A stretch of 64,000 nt of DNA, taken from contig OZ244200.1 in assembly GCA_965216845.1 (NCBI GenBank), forward strand, positions 1,488,001 to 1,552,000. Direction: 5' to 3'. This stretch comes from Panacagrimonas sp965216845 (GTDB lineage Bacteria > Pseudomonadota > Gammaproteobacteria > Nevskiales > Nevskiaceae). Both the position numbers and the translations under genes were made by a program. The notes under the pieces were generated by a model that did no database searches, was not told the origin of the DNA, and saw nothing but the letters and a program-made list of their open reading frames with translations. The number at the start of each line of letters is the position of its first letter. The first letter of the stretch is position 1. Below are positions 9,978 to 18,192 of the stretch, one piece after another.

Positions 9978-10961
9978 ATGAGTGATTCCGCAGACCCGCG
10001 CGCCATCCAGGCTCGACAATGGGCGCAGGACCGGCTGGGCCTTGAGGCAGCCGATTTTGCGCCAGCATCGGCCGATGCCAGTTTCCGGCGCTATTTCCGG
10101 ATCCAAGCGGATGGGCAAAGCTGGATCCTGATGGACGCGCCGCCGCAGCAGGAAGACAGCCGCCCCTTCGTGCGCATTGCGCAGCTAATGCAAGGCGCGG
10201 GTCTGAATGTGCCGCGGGTACTGCATCAGGATTTGCAACGGGGTTTTTTGCTACTGAGCGATCTGGGCAAGCAGACCTATCTGAATGTTCTGAAACCTGA
10301 GAATGCGGACCAACTGTTCTCCGATGCCATCGATGCCCTGATTCGCTGGCAGTGCGCTTCAGTGCCCGGCGTGTTGCCCGAATATGATCGTGCGCTGTTG
10401 CAGCGCGAGCTGAGTCTGTTCCCGGACTGGTTCGTGCAACAGCATTTGCAGACCGAGTTCACCGCCGCCCAGGAGGCCGACTGGCGCGCGGTTTGTGATT
10501 TGCTGCTGGATCGCGCGCTGCAACAGCCAAAGGTGTTCGTGCATCGTGATTTCATGCCGCGCAATCTGATGCGCTCGGAACCTAATCCCGGGGTGCTGGA
10601 TTTTCAGGACGCGGTCTACGGTCCCATCAGTTACGACCCGGTGTGCCTGTTCAAAGATGCTTTTGTCAGTTGGCCGGAAGCAGATGTAATGGCCTGGCGA
10701 AAAATTTATACCGACCGCGCGCGCAAGGCCGGTCTGCCGATTGCCGATGACGCGCAGTTTGCGCAGGATTTTGACTGGATGGGCGTGCAGCGGCATCTCA
10801 AGGTTCTGGGCATTTTCGCGCGCATCCGTTATCGCGACGGCAAGCCGCATTATCTGCAGGACGCGCCGCGATTTCTGCGTTACGTCCGCGCAGTGGCGCA
10901 GCGCGATGCGCCACTTTTGCCCCTGTTGCGGTTGTTCGATCAATTGGGGTTGCAGGCATGA
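9978..10961 (+). CDS. amgK: N-acetylmuramate/N-acetylglucosamine anomeric kinase
   Basis: 327 aa, aminoglycoside-phosphotransferase fold. AmgK phosphorylates MurNAc and GlcNAc at the anomeric carbon in the recycling route that bypasses de novo UDP-MurNAc synthesis. The catalytic Brenner loop HRDFMPRN and the downstream metal-binding LDFQDAVYGP are intact. The frame is open upstream to 9762, but the ATG at 9978 gives the normal family length. The stop overlaps the murU start as ATGA, and this pairing is the strongest support for the assignment. Confidence 0.93.
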   Translation: MSDSADPRAIQARQWAQDRLGLEAADFAPASADASFRRYFRIQADGQSWILMDAPPQQEDSRPFVRIAQLMQGAGLNVPRVLHQDLQRGFLLLSDLGKQTYLNVLKPENADQLFSDAIDALIRWQCASVPGVLPEYDRALLQRELSLFPDWFVQQHLQTEFTAAQEADWRAVCDLLLDRALQQPKVFVHRDFMPRNLMRSEPNPGVLDFQDAVYGPISYDPVCLFKDAFVSWPEADVMAWRKIYTDRARKAGLPIADDAQFAQDFDWMGVQRHLKVLGIFARIRYRDGKPHYLQDAPRFLRYVRAVAQRDAPLLPLLRLFDQLGLQA

Positions 10962-11650
10962 AAGCCATGTTGCTGGCCGCGGGTCGTGGTCAACGCCTGC
11001 GCCCGTTGACCGATGATCGACCCAAGCCGCTGGTGCCGCTTTGTGGCAGAGCCTTGATCGAATACCCCTTGCAGCGCCTGGCGCAAGCCGGCGTGTCTGA
11101 GGTGGTGATCAACCTGGGTTATCGCGGTGAGCAGATTCGCCAGCATCTGGGCGATCGATTCGCGGACCTGCGTATTCGCTACTCGGAAGAAGGCGATCCG
11201 CCGCTGGAAACCGGCGGCGGCATTTTTCGTGCCTTGCCGCTGTTGGGCGATGCGCCGTTCCTGTTGCTGAACGCAGACGTGTATTGCGATTTGGATTTAC
11301 AAGGTCTGACGGCGCTGGGCGATGCCTGGCCGCAAGCGGATCTGGCGCACCTGGTGCTGGTTCCGGTTCCCGCATTTCAGACCGTAGGCGACTTTGCGTT
11401 TCAGGACGGGCGCATCATCGACGGCGCGACACCCAGTCACACCTACTCCGGCATGGCCGTGTTATCGCCCAGTTTGTTCGCCGGCTCCCGGCCGGGCCGC
11501 TATCCGCTGGCGCCGCTGTTGCGACAGGCGGCGGCGCAACAGCGATTGTCAGCGCGCTGTTTTGACGGCCTGTGGTCGGATGTGGGCACCCCGCAGCGGC
11601 TGGCGGATCTGGAAGCTGTGCTGAGCGGGCGGCAGGGTGGCGTATGTTGA
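10958..11650 (+). CDS. murU: N-acetylmuramate-1-phosphate uridylyltransferase
   Basis: 230 aa nucleotidyltransferase. The N-terminal signature MLLAAGRGQRLRPLTDDRPKPL binds the nucleotide and LLNADVY holds the metal-binding aspartate. MurU makes UDP-MurNAc from the AmgK product, completing recycling. It is translationally coupled to amgK and overlaps the next gene by 7 nt. Confidence 0.93.
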   Translation: MKAMLLAAGRGQRLRPLTDDRPKPLVPLCGRALIEYPLQRLAQAGVSEVVINLGYRGEQIRQHLGDRFADLRIRYSEEGDPPLETGGGIFRALPLLGDAPFLLLNADVYCDLDLQGLTALGDAWPQADLAHLVLVPVPAFQTVGDFAFQDGRIIDGATPSHTYSGMAVLSPSLFAGSRPGRYPLAPLLRQAAAQQRLSARCFDGLWSDVGTPQRLADLEAVLSGRQGGVC

Positions 11651-13509
11651 TTCGCCTGACGCAGGTTGATTTTCACATCGGCAGCACCGCGCTGCTGGAC
11701 CAGGCCAGTCTGACGCTGGATGCGGGTGAACGCGTCGCCATTCTGGGTCGCAACGGCGCCGGCAAGTCGACCCTGCTGCGGCTGCTGGAAGGCGGCATCG
11801 AGCCCGAAGATGGAGAAGTGCTGCGTCAGCCGGGGCTGCGGGTGGCGCGTCTGGATCAGGAAGTGCCGCGTGTGGCGCCCACAAGCCGGGTTCGGGATGT
11901 GGTGCGTCTGGGTCTGGGCGCAGCGGCGGCGGCGCTGCAAGCCTATGAAGCGGCGTCGGTGAATGATGCGCACAAGGTCGAACAGTTGGGTCGATTACAG
12001 GCCGAGGTGGAGCGGCTGGGCGCCTGGGATGTGGAAGACCGCGTTGCGCAAACGCTGGCGCATTTTTCGCTGGACGGCGATGCGGATTTTTCCAAGCTTT
12101 CCGGCGGTCTCAAGCGCCGCGTTCTGCTGGCGCAGGCCTGGGTGCGATCGCCGCAGTTGTTGTTGCTGGACGAGCCGACCAACCATCTGGATATCGAGGC
12201 GATTCGGTGGCTGGAAACCTTTCTCAAGAACTACGATGGCGGGTTGTTGTTCGTCACCCACGACCGCACTTTTCTGCGCAATCTGGCCACCCGCATCATC
12301 GAGCTGGATCGCGGCGCCGTAACCAGTTGGCCCGGCGACTATCAGAATTTTCTGCGACGGCGACAGGAGCGTGATCACGCCGAGGCGCAGGACAAGGCGC
12401 GTTTCGGCAAGCTGTTGGCGCAAGAGGAAGTCTGGATCCGTCAGGGTATTCAAGCGCGCCGCACGCGCAACGAGGGCCGGGTGCGGCGGCTGATGCAATT
12501 GCGCGAACAGGCGCAGGCGCAACGCGCGCAACCGGGGCACGCCAAACTGCAGATCGCCGAGGCGCAACGTTCCGGCAAGCTGGTGTGCGAGGCGCAAGGT
12601 CTGAGCTACGCCATCGGCGGCAAAACGCTGGTGCGCAACTTTGACCTGACCCTGCTGCGTGGCGAGAAGCTGGGGCTGATCGGCGCCAACGGCGTTGGCA
12701 AGACCACCCTCATCCGCCTGCTGTTGGGTGAACTGTCGCCCGACGCTGGCGAACTGCGTCTGGGTACGCAGTTACAGGTCGCCTATTTCGATCAACTGCG
12801 TGCGGCGCTGGACGAAGATCAGCCAGTGTTTGAAGTGTTGGGCGAGGGCAAGGATTACCTGGACGTCGGTGGCGCGCGAAAGCACGTCATGGGTTATCTG
12901 CAGGACTTCCTGTTCACGCCCGACCGCGCCCGCAGTCCGGTGCGCATGCTTTCTGGCGGCGAGCGCAATCGCCTGCTGTTGGCGCGGCTGTTCGCGCGCG
13001 CCTCCAATTTGCTGGTGCTGGATGAGCCCACCAATGATCTGGATCTGGAGACGCTCGAGCTGCTGGAGGAGCGCTTGCTGGATTACGCCGGCACCGTGTT
13101 GCTGGTTTCGCATGATCGCGCCTTTCTCGATCAGGTGGTGACGCGCTCGCTGGTATTCGAGGGTGACGGGAAAATCAGCGAGGTGATTGGCGGCTATTCG
13201 GACTGGCTGGCACAGCGCGGCGAGCCGGTGTCAACGCCGAAAGTCGAGCCCAAAGCCAGACCCGCGTCCGTCTTACGACCGCCCTCGGGATTGTCAACCA
13301 AGGCGCGTCGTGAGCTGGAGCGGCTGCCGCAGAAGATCGAAAAGCTGGAAGCGCAACAGGCCCGGCTGGGCGAAGAGCTGGCGGCGCAATATCTCGGCGA
13401 TGCGGCGGCGGCGGAAAAAACCCAGCGAAAAATGGACGAATTGACGCAGCAGCTGGACGCTGCCTACCGTCGCTGGGAGGAACTGGAAGGGCAAGATCAA
13501 AGTCTGTGA
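11644..13509 (+). CDS. uup: ABC-F family ATPase Uup
   Basis: 621 aa from the ATG at 11644. Two ABC domains are present: Walker A GRNGAGKS near residue 36 and GANGVGKT near 347, with LSGG/LSGGER signatures and LLDEPTNHLD and VLDEPTNDLD Walker B motifs. There are no transmembrane segments, and a linker separates the domains as in ribosome-associated ABC-F proteins. The C-terminal 75 residues form the coiled coil typical of Uup, which binds branched DNA and influences precise transposon excision. An upstream in-frame start at 11572 would add 24 low-complexity residues and is rejected. Confidence 0.92.
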   Translation: MLIRLTQVDFHIGSTALLDQASLTLDAGERVAILGRNGAGKSTLLRLLEGGIEPEDGEVLRQPGLRVARLDQEVPRVAPTSRVRDVVRLGLGAAAAALQAYEAASVNDAHKVEQLGRLQAEVERLGAWDVEDRVAQTLAHFSLDGDADFSKLSGGLKRRVLLAQAWVRSPQLLLLDEPTNHLDIEAIRWLETFLKNYDGGLLFVTHDRTFLRNLATRIIELDRGAVTSWPGDYQNFLRRRQERDHAEAQDKARFGKLLAQEEVWIRQGIQARRTRNEGRVRRLMQLREQAQAQRAQPGHAKLQIAEAQRSGKLVCEAQGLSYAIGGKTLVRNFDLTLLRGEKLGLIGANGVGKTTLIRLLLGELSPDAGELRLGTQLQVAYFDQLRAALDEDQPVFEVLGEGKDYLDVGGARKHVMGYLQDFLFTPDRARSPVRMLSGGERNRLLLARLFARASNLLVLDEPTNDLDLETLELLEERLLDYAGTVLLVSHDRAFLDQVVTRSLVFEGDGKISEVIGGYSDWLAQRGEPVSTPKVEPKARPASVLRPPSGLSTKARRELERLPQKIEKLEAQQARLGEELAAQYLGDAAAAEKTQRKMDELTQQLDAAYRRWEELEGQDQSL

Positions 13510-13535
13510 TGGGACTTTGAAATGGAATAAACGAC

Positions 13536-14039
13536 ATGCAGCGTAGAACCGCATTGAAGCTCATGGGCGGCATCGCCGCCAGCGCAACGGCGATCACCAT
13601 CCCGACCTTGTTCGCCGAACAGACCACGCCCTTGAAGAAAGACAAAACCGAATGGAAAAAGCGACTGGAGCCACAGGCCTACGCCATCCTGTTCGAGGAA
13701 GCCACCGAGCGCCCGTTCAGCAGCCCGCTGAATGAGGAAAAACGCGTTGGCACGTTTGTTTGCGCGGCCTGCGGATCGCCGTTGTTTCAGTCGAAGACGA
13801 AATACGATTCGGGCACCGGTTGGCCCAGCTTCTGGGAACCAATTGCCGGCAGTTTGGGAACCAGGAAGGACTACAAGCTGATCTTGCCGCGCACCGAATA
13901 TCATTGTGCGCGCTGCGGTGGCCATCAAGGTCACGTTTTCAACGACGGCCCCAAGCCCACCGGCTTGCGCTATTGCAACAACGGTCTGGCACTGAACTTT
14001 GTGCCCGAGGGTGAGCCGCTGCCGGAGCTGGTGAAGTGA
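13536..14039 (+). CDS. msrB: Exported peptide-methionine (R)-S-oxide reductase
   Basis: 167 aa. The N-terminus MQRRTALKLMGG followed by a mildly hydrophobic stretch looks like a Tat signal, so the enzyme is probably periplasmic. The MsrB domain has both zinc-binding CxxC pairs (CAAC and CARC), the GTGWPSFW motif and the catalytic cysteine in RYCNNG, where most relatives have RYCINS. It reduces methionine-R-sulfoxide in damaged proteins. It overlaps msrA as GTGA, so R- and S-specific reductases are co-produced. Confidence 0.93.
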   Translation: MQRRTALKLMGGIAASATAITIPTLFAEQTTPLKKDKTEWKKRLEPQAYAILFEEATERPFSSPLNEEKRVGTFVCAACGSPLFQSKTKYDSGTGWPSFWEPIAGSLGTRKDYKLILPRTEYHCARCGGHQGHVFNDGPKPTGLRYCNNGLALNFVPEGEPLPELVK

Positions 14040-14626
14040 GCCCGCTCCGCGTCTTTCTGCTGGTCATCGCCAGCCTATTCTCAAGCCAGCTTTGGGCCGC
14101 GGAGCCGCAACGCGCCATTTTCGCCACTGGCTGTTTCTGGTGCACCGAATCCGACTTTGAAAAACTGCCCGGCGTGATCGAGGCGGTTTCCGGATTCACC
14201 GGCGGTGCGGTGGAAAAGCCCAGCTACAAACAAGTGGTGCGCGGGAACACCGGCCACACTGAAGCGGTGGAGCTGACATATCACCCGGATCAAATCAGCT
14301 ACCGGGAATTGGCGGAACATTTTTGGCGCACCCATGATCCGCTGGATAATCAAGGTCAATTCTGCGACCGTGGTGCTTCCTATCGGCCCGGCCTGTTTTA
14401 TCTCAATGAAGAACAGAAAAAAATCGGCGAACAAACCCGTGACGAAGCTGCGAAAGTGTTGAAAGCTGACATCAAAACCGAAATCACCGCCGCCGGCGCC
14501 TTCTGGCCAGCGGAGGATTATCACCAGGATTATTACAAGACGAATGCTTTGAAGTATCGTTACTATCGCTTCGGATGCGGGCGCGACAAACGTATTTCCG
14601 AACTTTGGGGTAAGGCTGACAAATAA
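14036..14626 (+). CDS. msrA: Exported peptide-methionine (S)-S-oxide reductase
   Basis: 196 aa, GTG start overlapping the msrB stop. A Sec signal peptide (residues 1-22, ending SQLWAA) precedes the MsrA domain with the catalytic GCFWC motif. The family landmarks HTEAVEL and the HWRTHDP-like segment (FWRTHDPLDNQGQFCDRG) are present. The last 17 codons (from 14573) occur a second time at 14708 with mostly synonymous differences; see the separate entry. This suggests that the 3' end lies at a recombination junction. Confidence 0.94.
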   Translation: MSPLRVFLLVIASLFSSQLWAAEPQRAIFATGCFWCTESDFEKLPGVIEAVSGFTGGAVEKPSYKQVVRGNTGHTEAVELTYHPDQISYRELAEHFWRTHDPLDNQGQFCDRGASYRPGLFYLNEEQKKIGEQTRDEAAKVLKADIKTEITAAGAFWPAEDYHQDYYKTNALKYRYYRFGCGRDKRISELWGKADK

Positions 14627-14707
14627 GCGCCTTTGCAACTGACCGCGATAAGCGCCGCCTCCCGCACCCGCCGCTTCGCGGGCACCGTGTCGGCGGCGCA
14701 CCGCAAT

Positions 14708-14761
14708 GGATGTGGGCAAGATAAACGGATCTCAGAGCTATGGGGTAAGCCCGAAAAATGA
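14708..14761 (+). pseudogene. Displaced second copy of the MsrA C-terminal 17 codons plus stop
   Basis: Read in frame from 14708, this stretch encodes GCGQDKRISELWGKPEK and a stop, matching the msrA end GCGRDKRISELWGKADK 135 bp upstream. About 41 of 54 bases match, and most differences fall at third codon positions and are silent (CGT/CGG, ATT/ATC, TCC/TCA, GAA/GAG, CTT/CTA). Homology continues past both stops for roughly 60 bases. The codons upstream do not resemble MsrA, so this is the tail of a diverged msrA allele or paralogue, not a gene. Confidence 0.85.
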
Positions 14762-14829
14762 GCCGCATTGCACTTGCCACGATAAACGCCGCTCCCGCAC
14801 CCGCTCGTCGCGACACGGTGTCGGTTTTC

Positions 14830-14908
14830 CGTCATTGCGAGTCGAAGACGAAGCAATCTCCTTAAGCGGAGGAGATCGCCACAGCCCTTGGGAGCTTCGC
14901 GATGATCG
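14830..14908. repeat. Palindromic intergenic repeat of the GTCATTGCGAG / GAAGCAATCTCC type
   Basis: The left half reads GTCATTGCGAG then GAAGCAATCTCC. The right half, in reverse complement, reads GATCATCGCGAAG then GGCGATCTCC. The two halves therefore form an imperfect hairpin of about 30 bp around TTAAGC. Repeats of this general form are common between genes in many bacteria. Related partial copies lie at 49.6-49.75 kb. The rest of the gap between msrA and the cytochrome b561 gene shows nothing coding apart from the msrA tail copy. Confidence 0.7.
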
Positions 14909-15021
14909 TAGTTCAATGTAGTGCGGGCCATGCCGGCTACCAAGGTTGATATGCCCCACGGGTCACTTCGCAGGCACCGTGTCGCTCGCGCATGGCAATG
15001 ACTGCAGGCGCGAAGATTCGC

Positions 15022-15630
15022 CTAGTCGTTTTTTGGTGCCCGCTTTTTACCGGTGATCATGGCGCGCGCCAGATTCTCACGGTGGGCCAGGCTGGACGCC
15101 ATGACACCTGCAATGTGAACCAATACAAGGGTCAAGCTCAGATTGGCAAAGAGTTCGTGTAGTTCGTACCAGACCCCTTCGTCATGATCACTGTGCTCAT
15201 CGGAGCGGGCCAGCGTTTCGGATGTGTTTGACTGGGCGGTATCGGCAGCCACCGGTCCCTTGCCCATTTCGCCATAGTGGAGCAGACCGCTGGCGCCGGT
15301 CAGCGTGAGGCTGGTCAGAAGCAGAATGACCATCCAGCTGCCCGCCGCGTTATGGCCAAGGCAGCGGGGCGCGGTACCCCGCAACAGACCCCCAATGTAG
15401 GTGAATGCGGCTTTCGGTGGTTTGATGAAATTGATAAACCGGGCGTGATGACTGCCTATCAGACCCCAGACGAGTCGCAGCCCAACGAGCATCAAAATTC
15501 CATAACCTGACCATACATGAAGCCACTCGATTTCTTCAGCCGTGAGATAGGCGATGACAAAAAGCCCCGCCAGACTCCAGTGAAAGCATCGAATGAACAG
15601 GTCCCAGACTTTGATGTTTTCAGTACGCAT
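15022..15630 (-). CDS. Cytochrome b561-family membrane di-haem protein
   Basis: 202 aa from the ATG at 15630, which has a strong GGAGG four bases upstream; a longer frame to 15690 lacks that support. Four hydrophobic segments are visible (about 18-38, 40-62, 95-115, 155-180). Histidines in RCFHWSL, EWLHVWSG and the last helix (LVHIAGV) suit b-haem ligation. Families of this size include HupC-type hydrogenase cytochromes and soluble-donor cytochromes b. No hydrogenase or oxidoreductase partner is adjacent, so the electron donor is unknown. A hydrophilic, His/Asp/Glu-rich loop lies between the third and fourth helices. Confidence 0.8.
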   Translation of the reverse strand: MRTENIKVWDLFIRCFHWSLAGLFVIAYLTAEEIEWLHVWSGYGILMLVGLRLVWGLIGSHHARFINFIKPPKAAFTYIGGLLRGTAPRCLGHNAAGSWMVILLLTSLTLTGASGLLHYGEMGKGPVAADTAQSNTSETLARSDEHSDHDEGVWYELHELFANLSLTLVLVHIAGVMASSLAHRENLARAMITGKKRAPKND

Positions 15631-15917
15631 ATCACCTCCGGCGGACAAGCCATGGGTGACGATGATTGGGAGCAGCTCGACCTGGTTCATCGGGCAATCA
15701 ACGGATATCGGGCATATGTCCTAGAGAAACGCTGCGGTATTCTCGTCGGCAGCTTGCTGGTGCAATCCTTGAAAAGTCGGCCGTTTTGGGCGCGATGTAG
15801 GTGTTGTTACGCACTTTTTCGGAATCACCAAAGCGCGTTGGCTCTGCCTTGTCCTGCGTCAACTCCGGAAACACCCTGACGGTGCGAATATTGCAGCGAT
15901 TCCTCAAGCTGATTCTT

Positions 15918-16406
15918 ATGAGAGAAAGCATTGTTCTGCTTTTTTCCACCGGTGTGGTGATTGCCAGCGCGACGGATTTGTTGAGCGATCTCAGGCACGG
16001 CGCACCGCTTTCGCATTTGGCGCAGGAGGGCGCGTTGATGGGTTTGGCCGCACTGCTCGCTGTCCATCTGGTGCTCGAGATTCGACGACGCGGTCGCCAG
16101 ATTCGGCGCTTGACCGATGAGATGCGTCGGGCGACACAGTTGGCCCGCAAGCGCGACGTGGCGGTGAATGATGCCCGGCAGCGGCTGGCCGATGCGGTCA
16201 ATCGCCAGTTCGCGGAGTGGGCGATGAGTCCCAGCGAGCAGGAGGTCGGCTGGTTGTTGCTTAAGGGACTCAGCATCCGGGAAATCGCCTCGCTCAGGCA
16301 AACGCAGGAAAAGACCGTACGTCAGCAGGCCAGCGCGATCTACCGCAAGGCCGAACTTCCGGGCCGCCATGCCTTTGCGGCGTGGTTTCTGGAGGATCTG
16401 CTTTGA
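15918..16406 (+). CDS. Membrane-anchored LuxR-type helix-turn-helix regulator
   Basis: 162 aa from the ATG at 15918; the open frame reaches 15801 but the added residues are polar and unconvincing. Two hydrophobic segments (about 5-22 and 35-52) are followed by a basic coiled-coil-like stretch (about 55-95) and a C-terminal LuxR/GerE-type HTH with the core GLSIREIASLRQTQEKTVRQ. The layout suggests a membrane-tethered transcription factor with no obvious ligand domain. It lies 43 bp before the BtuF-like gene on the same strand, but the target is unknown. Confidence 0.75.
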   Translation: MRESIVLLFSTGVVIASATDLLSDLRHGAPLSHLAQEGALMGLAALLAVHLVLEIRRRGRQIRRLTDEMRRATQLARKRDVAVNDARQRLADAVNRQFAEWAMSPSEQEVGWLLLKGLSIREIASLRQTQEKTVRQQASAIYRKAELPGRHAFAAWFLEDLL

Positions 16407-16448
16407 ATATCAACCCGGCCCGTTTCGGCTTCGTGACAAACTGGTGGG

Positions 16449-17207
16449 ATGCGCGTCTTTTCCCACACTTGCTCCAACACTGAAATCCTCTGCGCGCTGG
16501 GCTGCGCGGAAATGATTGTCGGGATTGATACCGACTCTGACTTTCCGCCCGATGTTGTGGCGCCCTTGCCCAAGCTGGGTCGCGATCTGGACCTGGACGT
16601 GGAAGCCGCGCTGGCACTGAATCCGGATCTGGTGCTGACATCGCTCACCGTGCCCGGTCACGAGCGTATTGTGGAGGCTTTTCAAAAGGCCGGCGTGCGT
16701 ACCCTTGTTTGCGATCCCGTCAGTCTGGAAGACGTTTTTGCCGATATCCAGAACATCGCCAATGCGGTTGGCGTTGCGGATCGCGGCACGGCCCTGACGG
16801 AAAAAATGCGGTCGCAAATGCCGGTGGTGACGCCCAAGGCGGAGCGGCCAAGGGTGTTGCTGGAATGGTGGCCCAAGCCGGTGATCGCACCGGCGCGGCA
16901 ATCCTGGGCCACCGATTTGATTCATCGGGCCGGAGGTCGGAATCCTTGGGCGGATGAGGATGCCAAAAGCGTGACGCTGACCGACGAACAGATCTTCGCC
17001 CAGCCGCCGGACTGTGTGGTGATGTCCTGGTGTGGGGTGAAGGCGGAGAATTATCGGCCGGAGATCGTTTCGCGTCGCGAGGCTTGGTCAGAAATTCCCG
17101 CGGTAAGCAACCAGCGCATCATTCCGGTCACCGAAGCCTATCTTGGGCGACCGGGGCCACGCCTGGTTGAAGGCTACAGGGCGCTGCGCGCCGCGCTGGA
17201 GACCTGA
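16449..17207 (+). CDS. BtuF-like cobalamin/metal-chelate binding protein without signal peptide
   Basis: 252 aa with the helical-backbone metal-receptor fold of BtuF-type binding proteins: N-terminal SNTEILCALGC, then VGIDTDSDFP, and NPDLVLTS in the first lobe. No signal peptide is visible. An in-frame TGA at 16434 blocks any useful extension, so the protein begins directly at the domain and should stay cytoplasmic unless misread. No BtuC/BtuD permease or ATPase gene is adjacent. A scavenging or sensing role is possible; the substrate is not established. Confidence 0.75.
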   Translation: MRVFSHTCSNTEILCALGCAEMIVGIDTDSDFPPDVVAPLPKLGRDLDLDVEAALALNPDLVLTSLTVPGHERIVEAFQKAGVRTLVCDPVSLEDVFADIQNIANAVGVADRGTALTEKMRSQMPVVTPKAERPRVLLEWWPKPVIAPARQSWATDLIHRAGGRNPWADEDAKSVTLTDEQIFAQPPDCVVMSWCGVKAENYRPEIVSRREAWSEIPAVSNQRIIPVTEAYLGRPGPRLVEGYRALRAALET

Positions 17208-17215
17208 ATCAGCCT

Positions 17216-17821
17216 TCAGGCCAGCGCATCAACGTACGGCTTCATCACCCGCTCAACGCGGCACAGGCGTGCGTAGTGCCACAGTTTTTGCTTGTCCACG
17301 TCGCGCTCGGAGAAGGCGGCGCGCAGGGCGTCCACGGCAATGTGGGGGCCGATTTTGTTTCTGAACTTGAACAAGTCCGTGAGCGTTTTTTCCAGCGAAT
17401 AAATGCGCACGCTTACGCCTTCAATGATGTGTTCTTCCACGCCATCAGTGAACGCCTCTCCACCCAGACGCGCGACGCGCACTTCGGGGTAGTCCAGCCG
17501 CGGACGTGCAGCGCGTCGTTCAATGGCGATGAACACCTCGTGTTCGGGCCGCTCCCCCAGGCCGTGAAAGGCGAGCGCCGATTGCAGGCAGATCACGCCA
17601 TTGGGCACCGCGCGCCCGGCAACGGCCAATGCCAGGTCCGGGTTGACCGGTTTGTCGGACAACACGTAACTGCCACGTCCCACCTTCTTGATCACGCCCT
17701 TGTCGCAGGCGCGGCGCAGGTACTCGGCCTGAATGCCTTCGGCGGCCAAATCCTTGGGACGGAGCACGCCGAACTTGCCGGCAAGCTCAACAATCCGATC
17801 AGATTTGCTGACCTCGTCCAT
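17216..17821 (-). CDS. AbiEi-family antitoxin/transcriptional regulator, orphan
   Basis: 201 aa from the ATG at 17821 (an alternative start lies at 17845). The N-terminal winged-helix part (about 1-70, with LRRACDKGVIKKVGRGSYVL) and C-terminal domain with YSLEKTLTDLFKFRNKIG match AbiEi, the antitoxin of type IV AbiE toxin-antitoxin modules. The toxin AbiEii, a nucleotidyltransferase normally encoded immediately downstream, is missing: the next gene downstream is the convergent BtuF-like gene. A palindrome 19 bp upstream of the start suits autoregulation. Confidence 0.8.
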   Translation of the reverse strand: MDEVSKSDRIVELAGKFGVLRPKDLAAEGIQAEYLRRACDKGVIKKVGRGSYVLSDKPVNPDLALAVAGRAVPNGVICLQSALAFHGLGERPEHEVFIAIERRAARPRLDYPEVRVARLGGEAFTDGVEEHIIEGVSVRIYSLEKTLTDLFKFRNKIGPHIAVDALRAAFSERDVDKQKLWHYARLCRVERVMKPYVDALA

Positions 17822-17840
17822 TGATCTGTGTGTGAGGCAC

Positions 17841-17860
17841 TGCACTTTTAAAGAAGTGCA
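17841..17860. promoter_or_regulatory. Candidate operator for the AbiEi-type regulator
   Basis: A perfect inverted repeat, TGCACTT-N6-AAGTGCA, lies 19 bp upstream of the antitoxin ATG in AT-rich DNA. AbiEi proteins are known to repress their own operons by binding inverted repeats, so assignment to this gene is an inference from position. Confidence 0.5.
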
Positions 17861-18192
17861 AATACTTCAGCACAAGTTTGAAATTGTTGCAAGACAAACC
17901 CACAAACAATTAATTCTCAAGGAAGTTTTGCCAAGAGTTCAGTTTCCGCTTGAACTGTCGCGCGTTTCTCACAGCTTTGCGCGGCGAGGGCTTGATCGCG
18001 CCGATTTCGCCCCAAGCTCAGTGGGATTGGCCATCGGCGACCGTCTGCGTCTTGTTCGTGACCGTCGGTCAGCCACCGTCAAACGAGCCGGTGACAGGCA
18101 GTGCTTTGCTCTAAACTTTCGCCTCTTTGTTCAAGGGCAAGGCCGACTGCGTGTCTGCCTTCGCCCCAAATTGGATCCGTCCGAACGCTGAT
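17861..18192. other. Intergenic region between the AbiEi-type gene and the adhesin gene
   Basis: About 330 bp without a convincing gene. The left 80 bp are AT-rich compared with the surroundings and probably hold the antitoxin promoter. The right part returns to high GC. The adhesin frame is open back to 18127, but the added codons are not adhesin-like. I see no RNA gene or strong terminator. Confidence 0.5.

Noticed and set aside
15698..16276. 192-codon minus-strand frame over the LuxR-type gene
   Set aside because: It is antisense to the HTH gene and lacks any recognisable motif.
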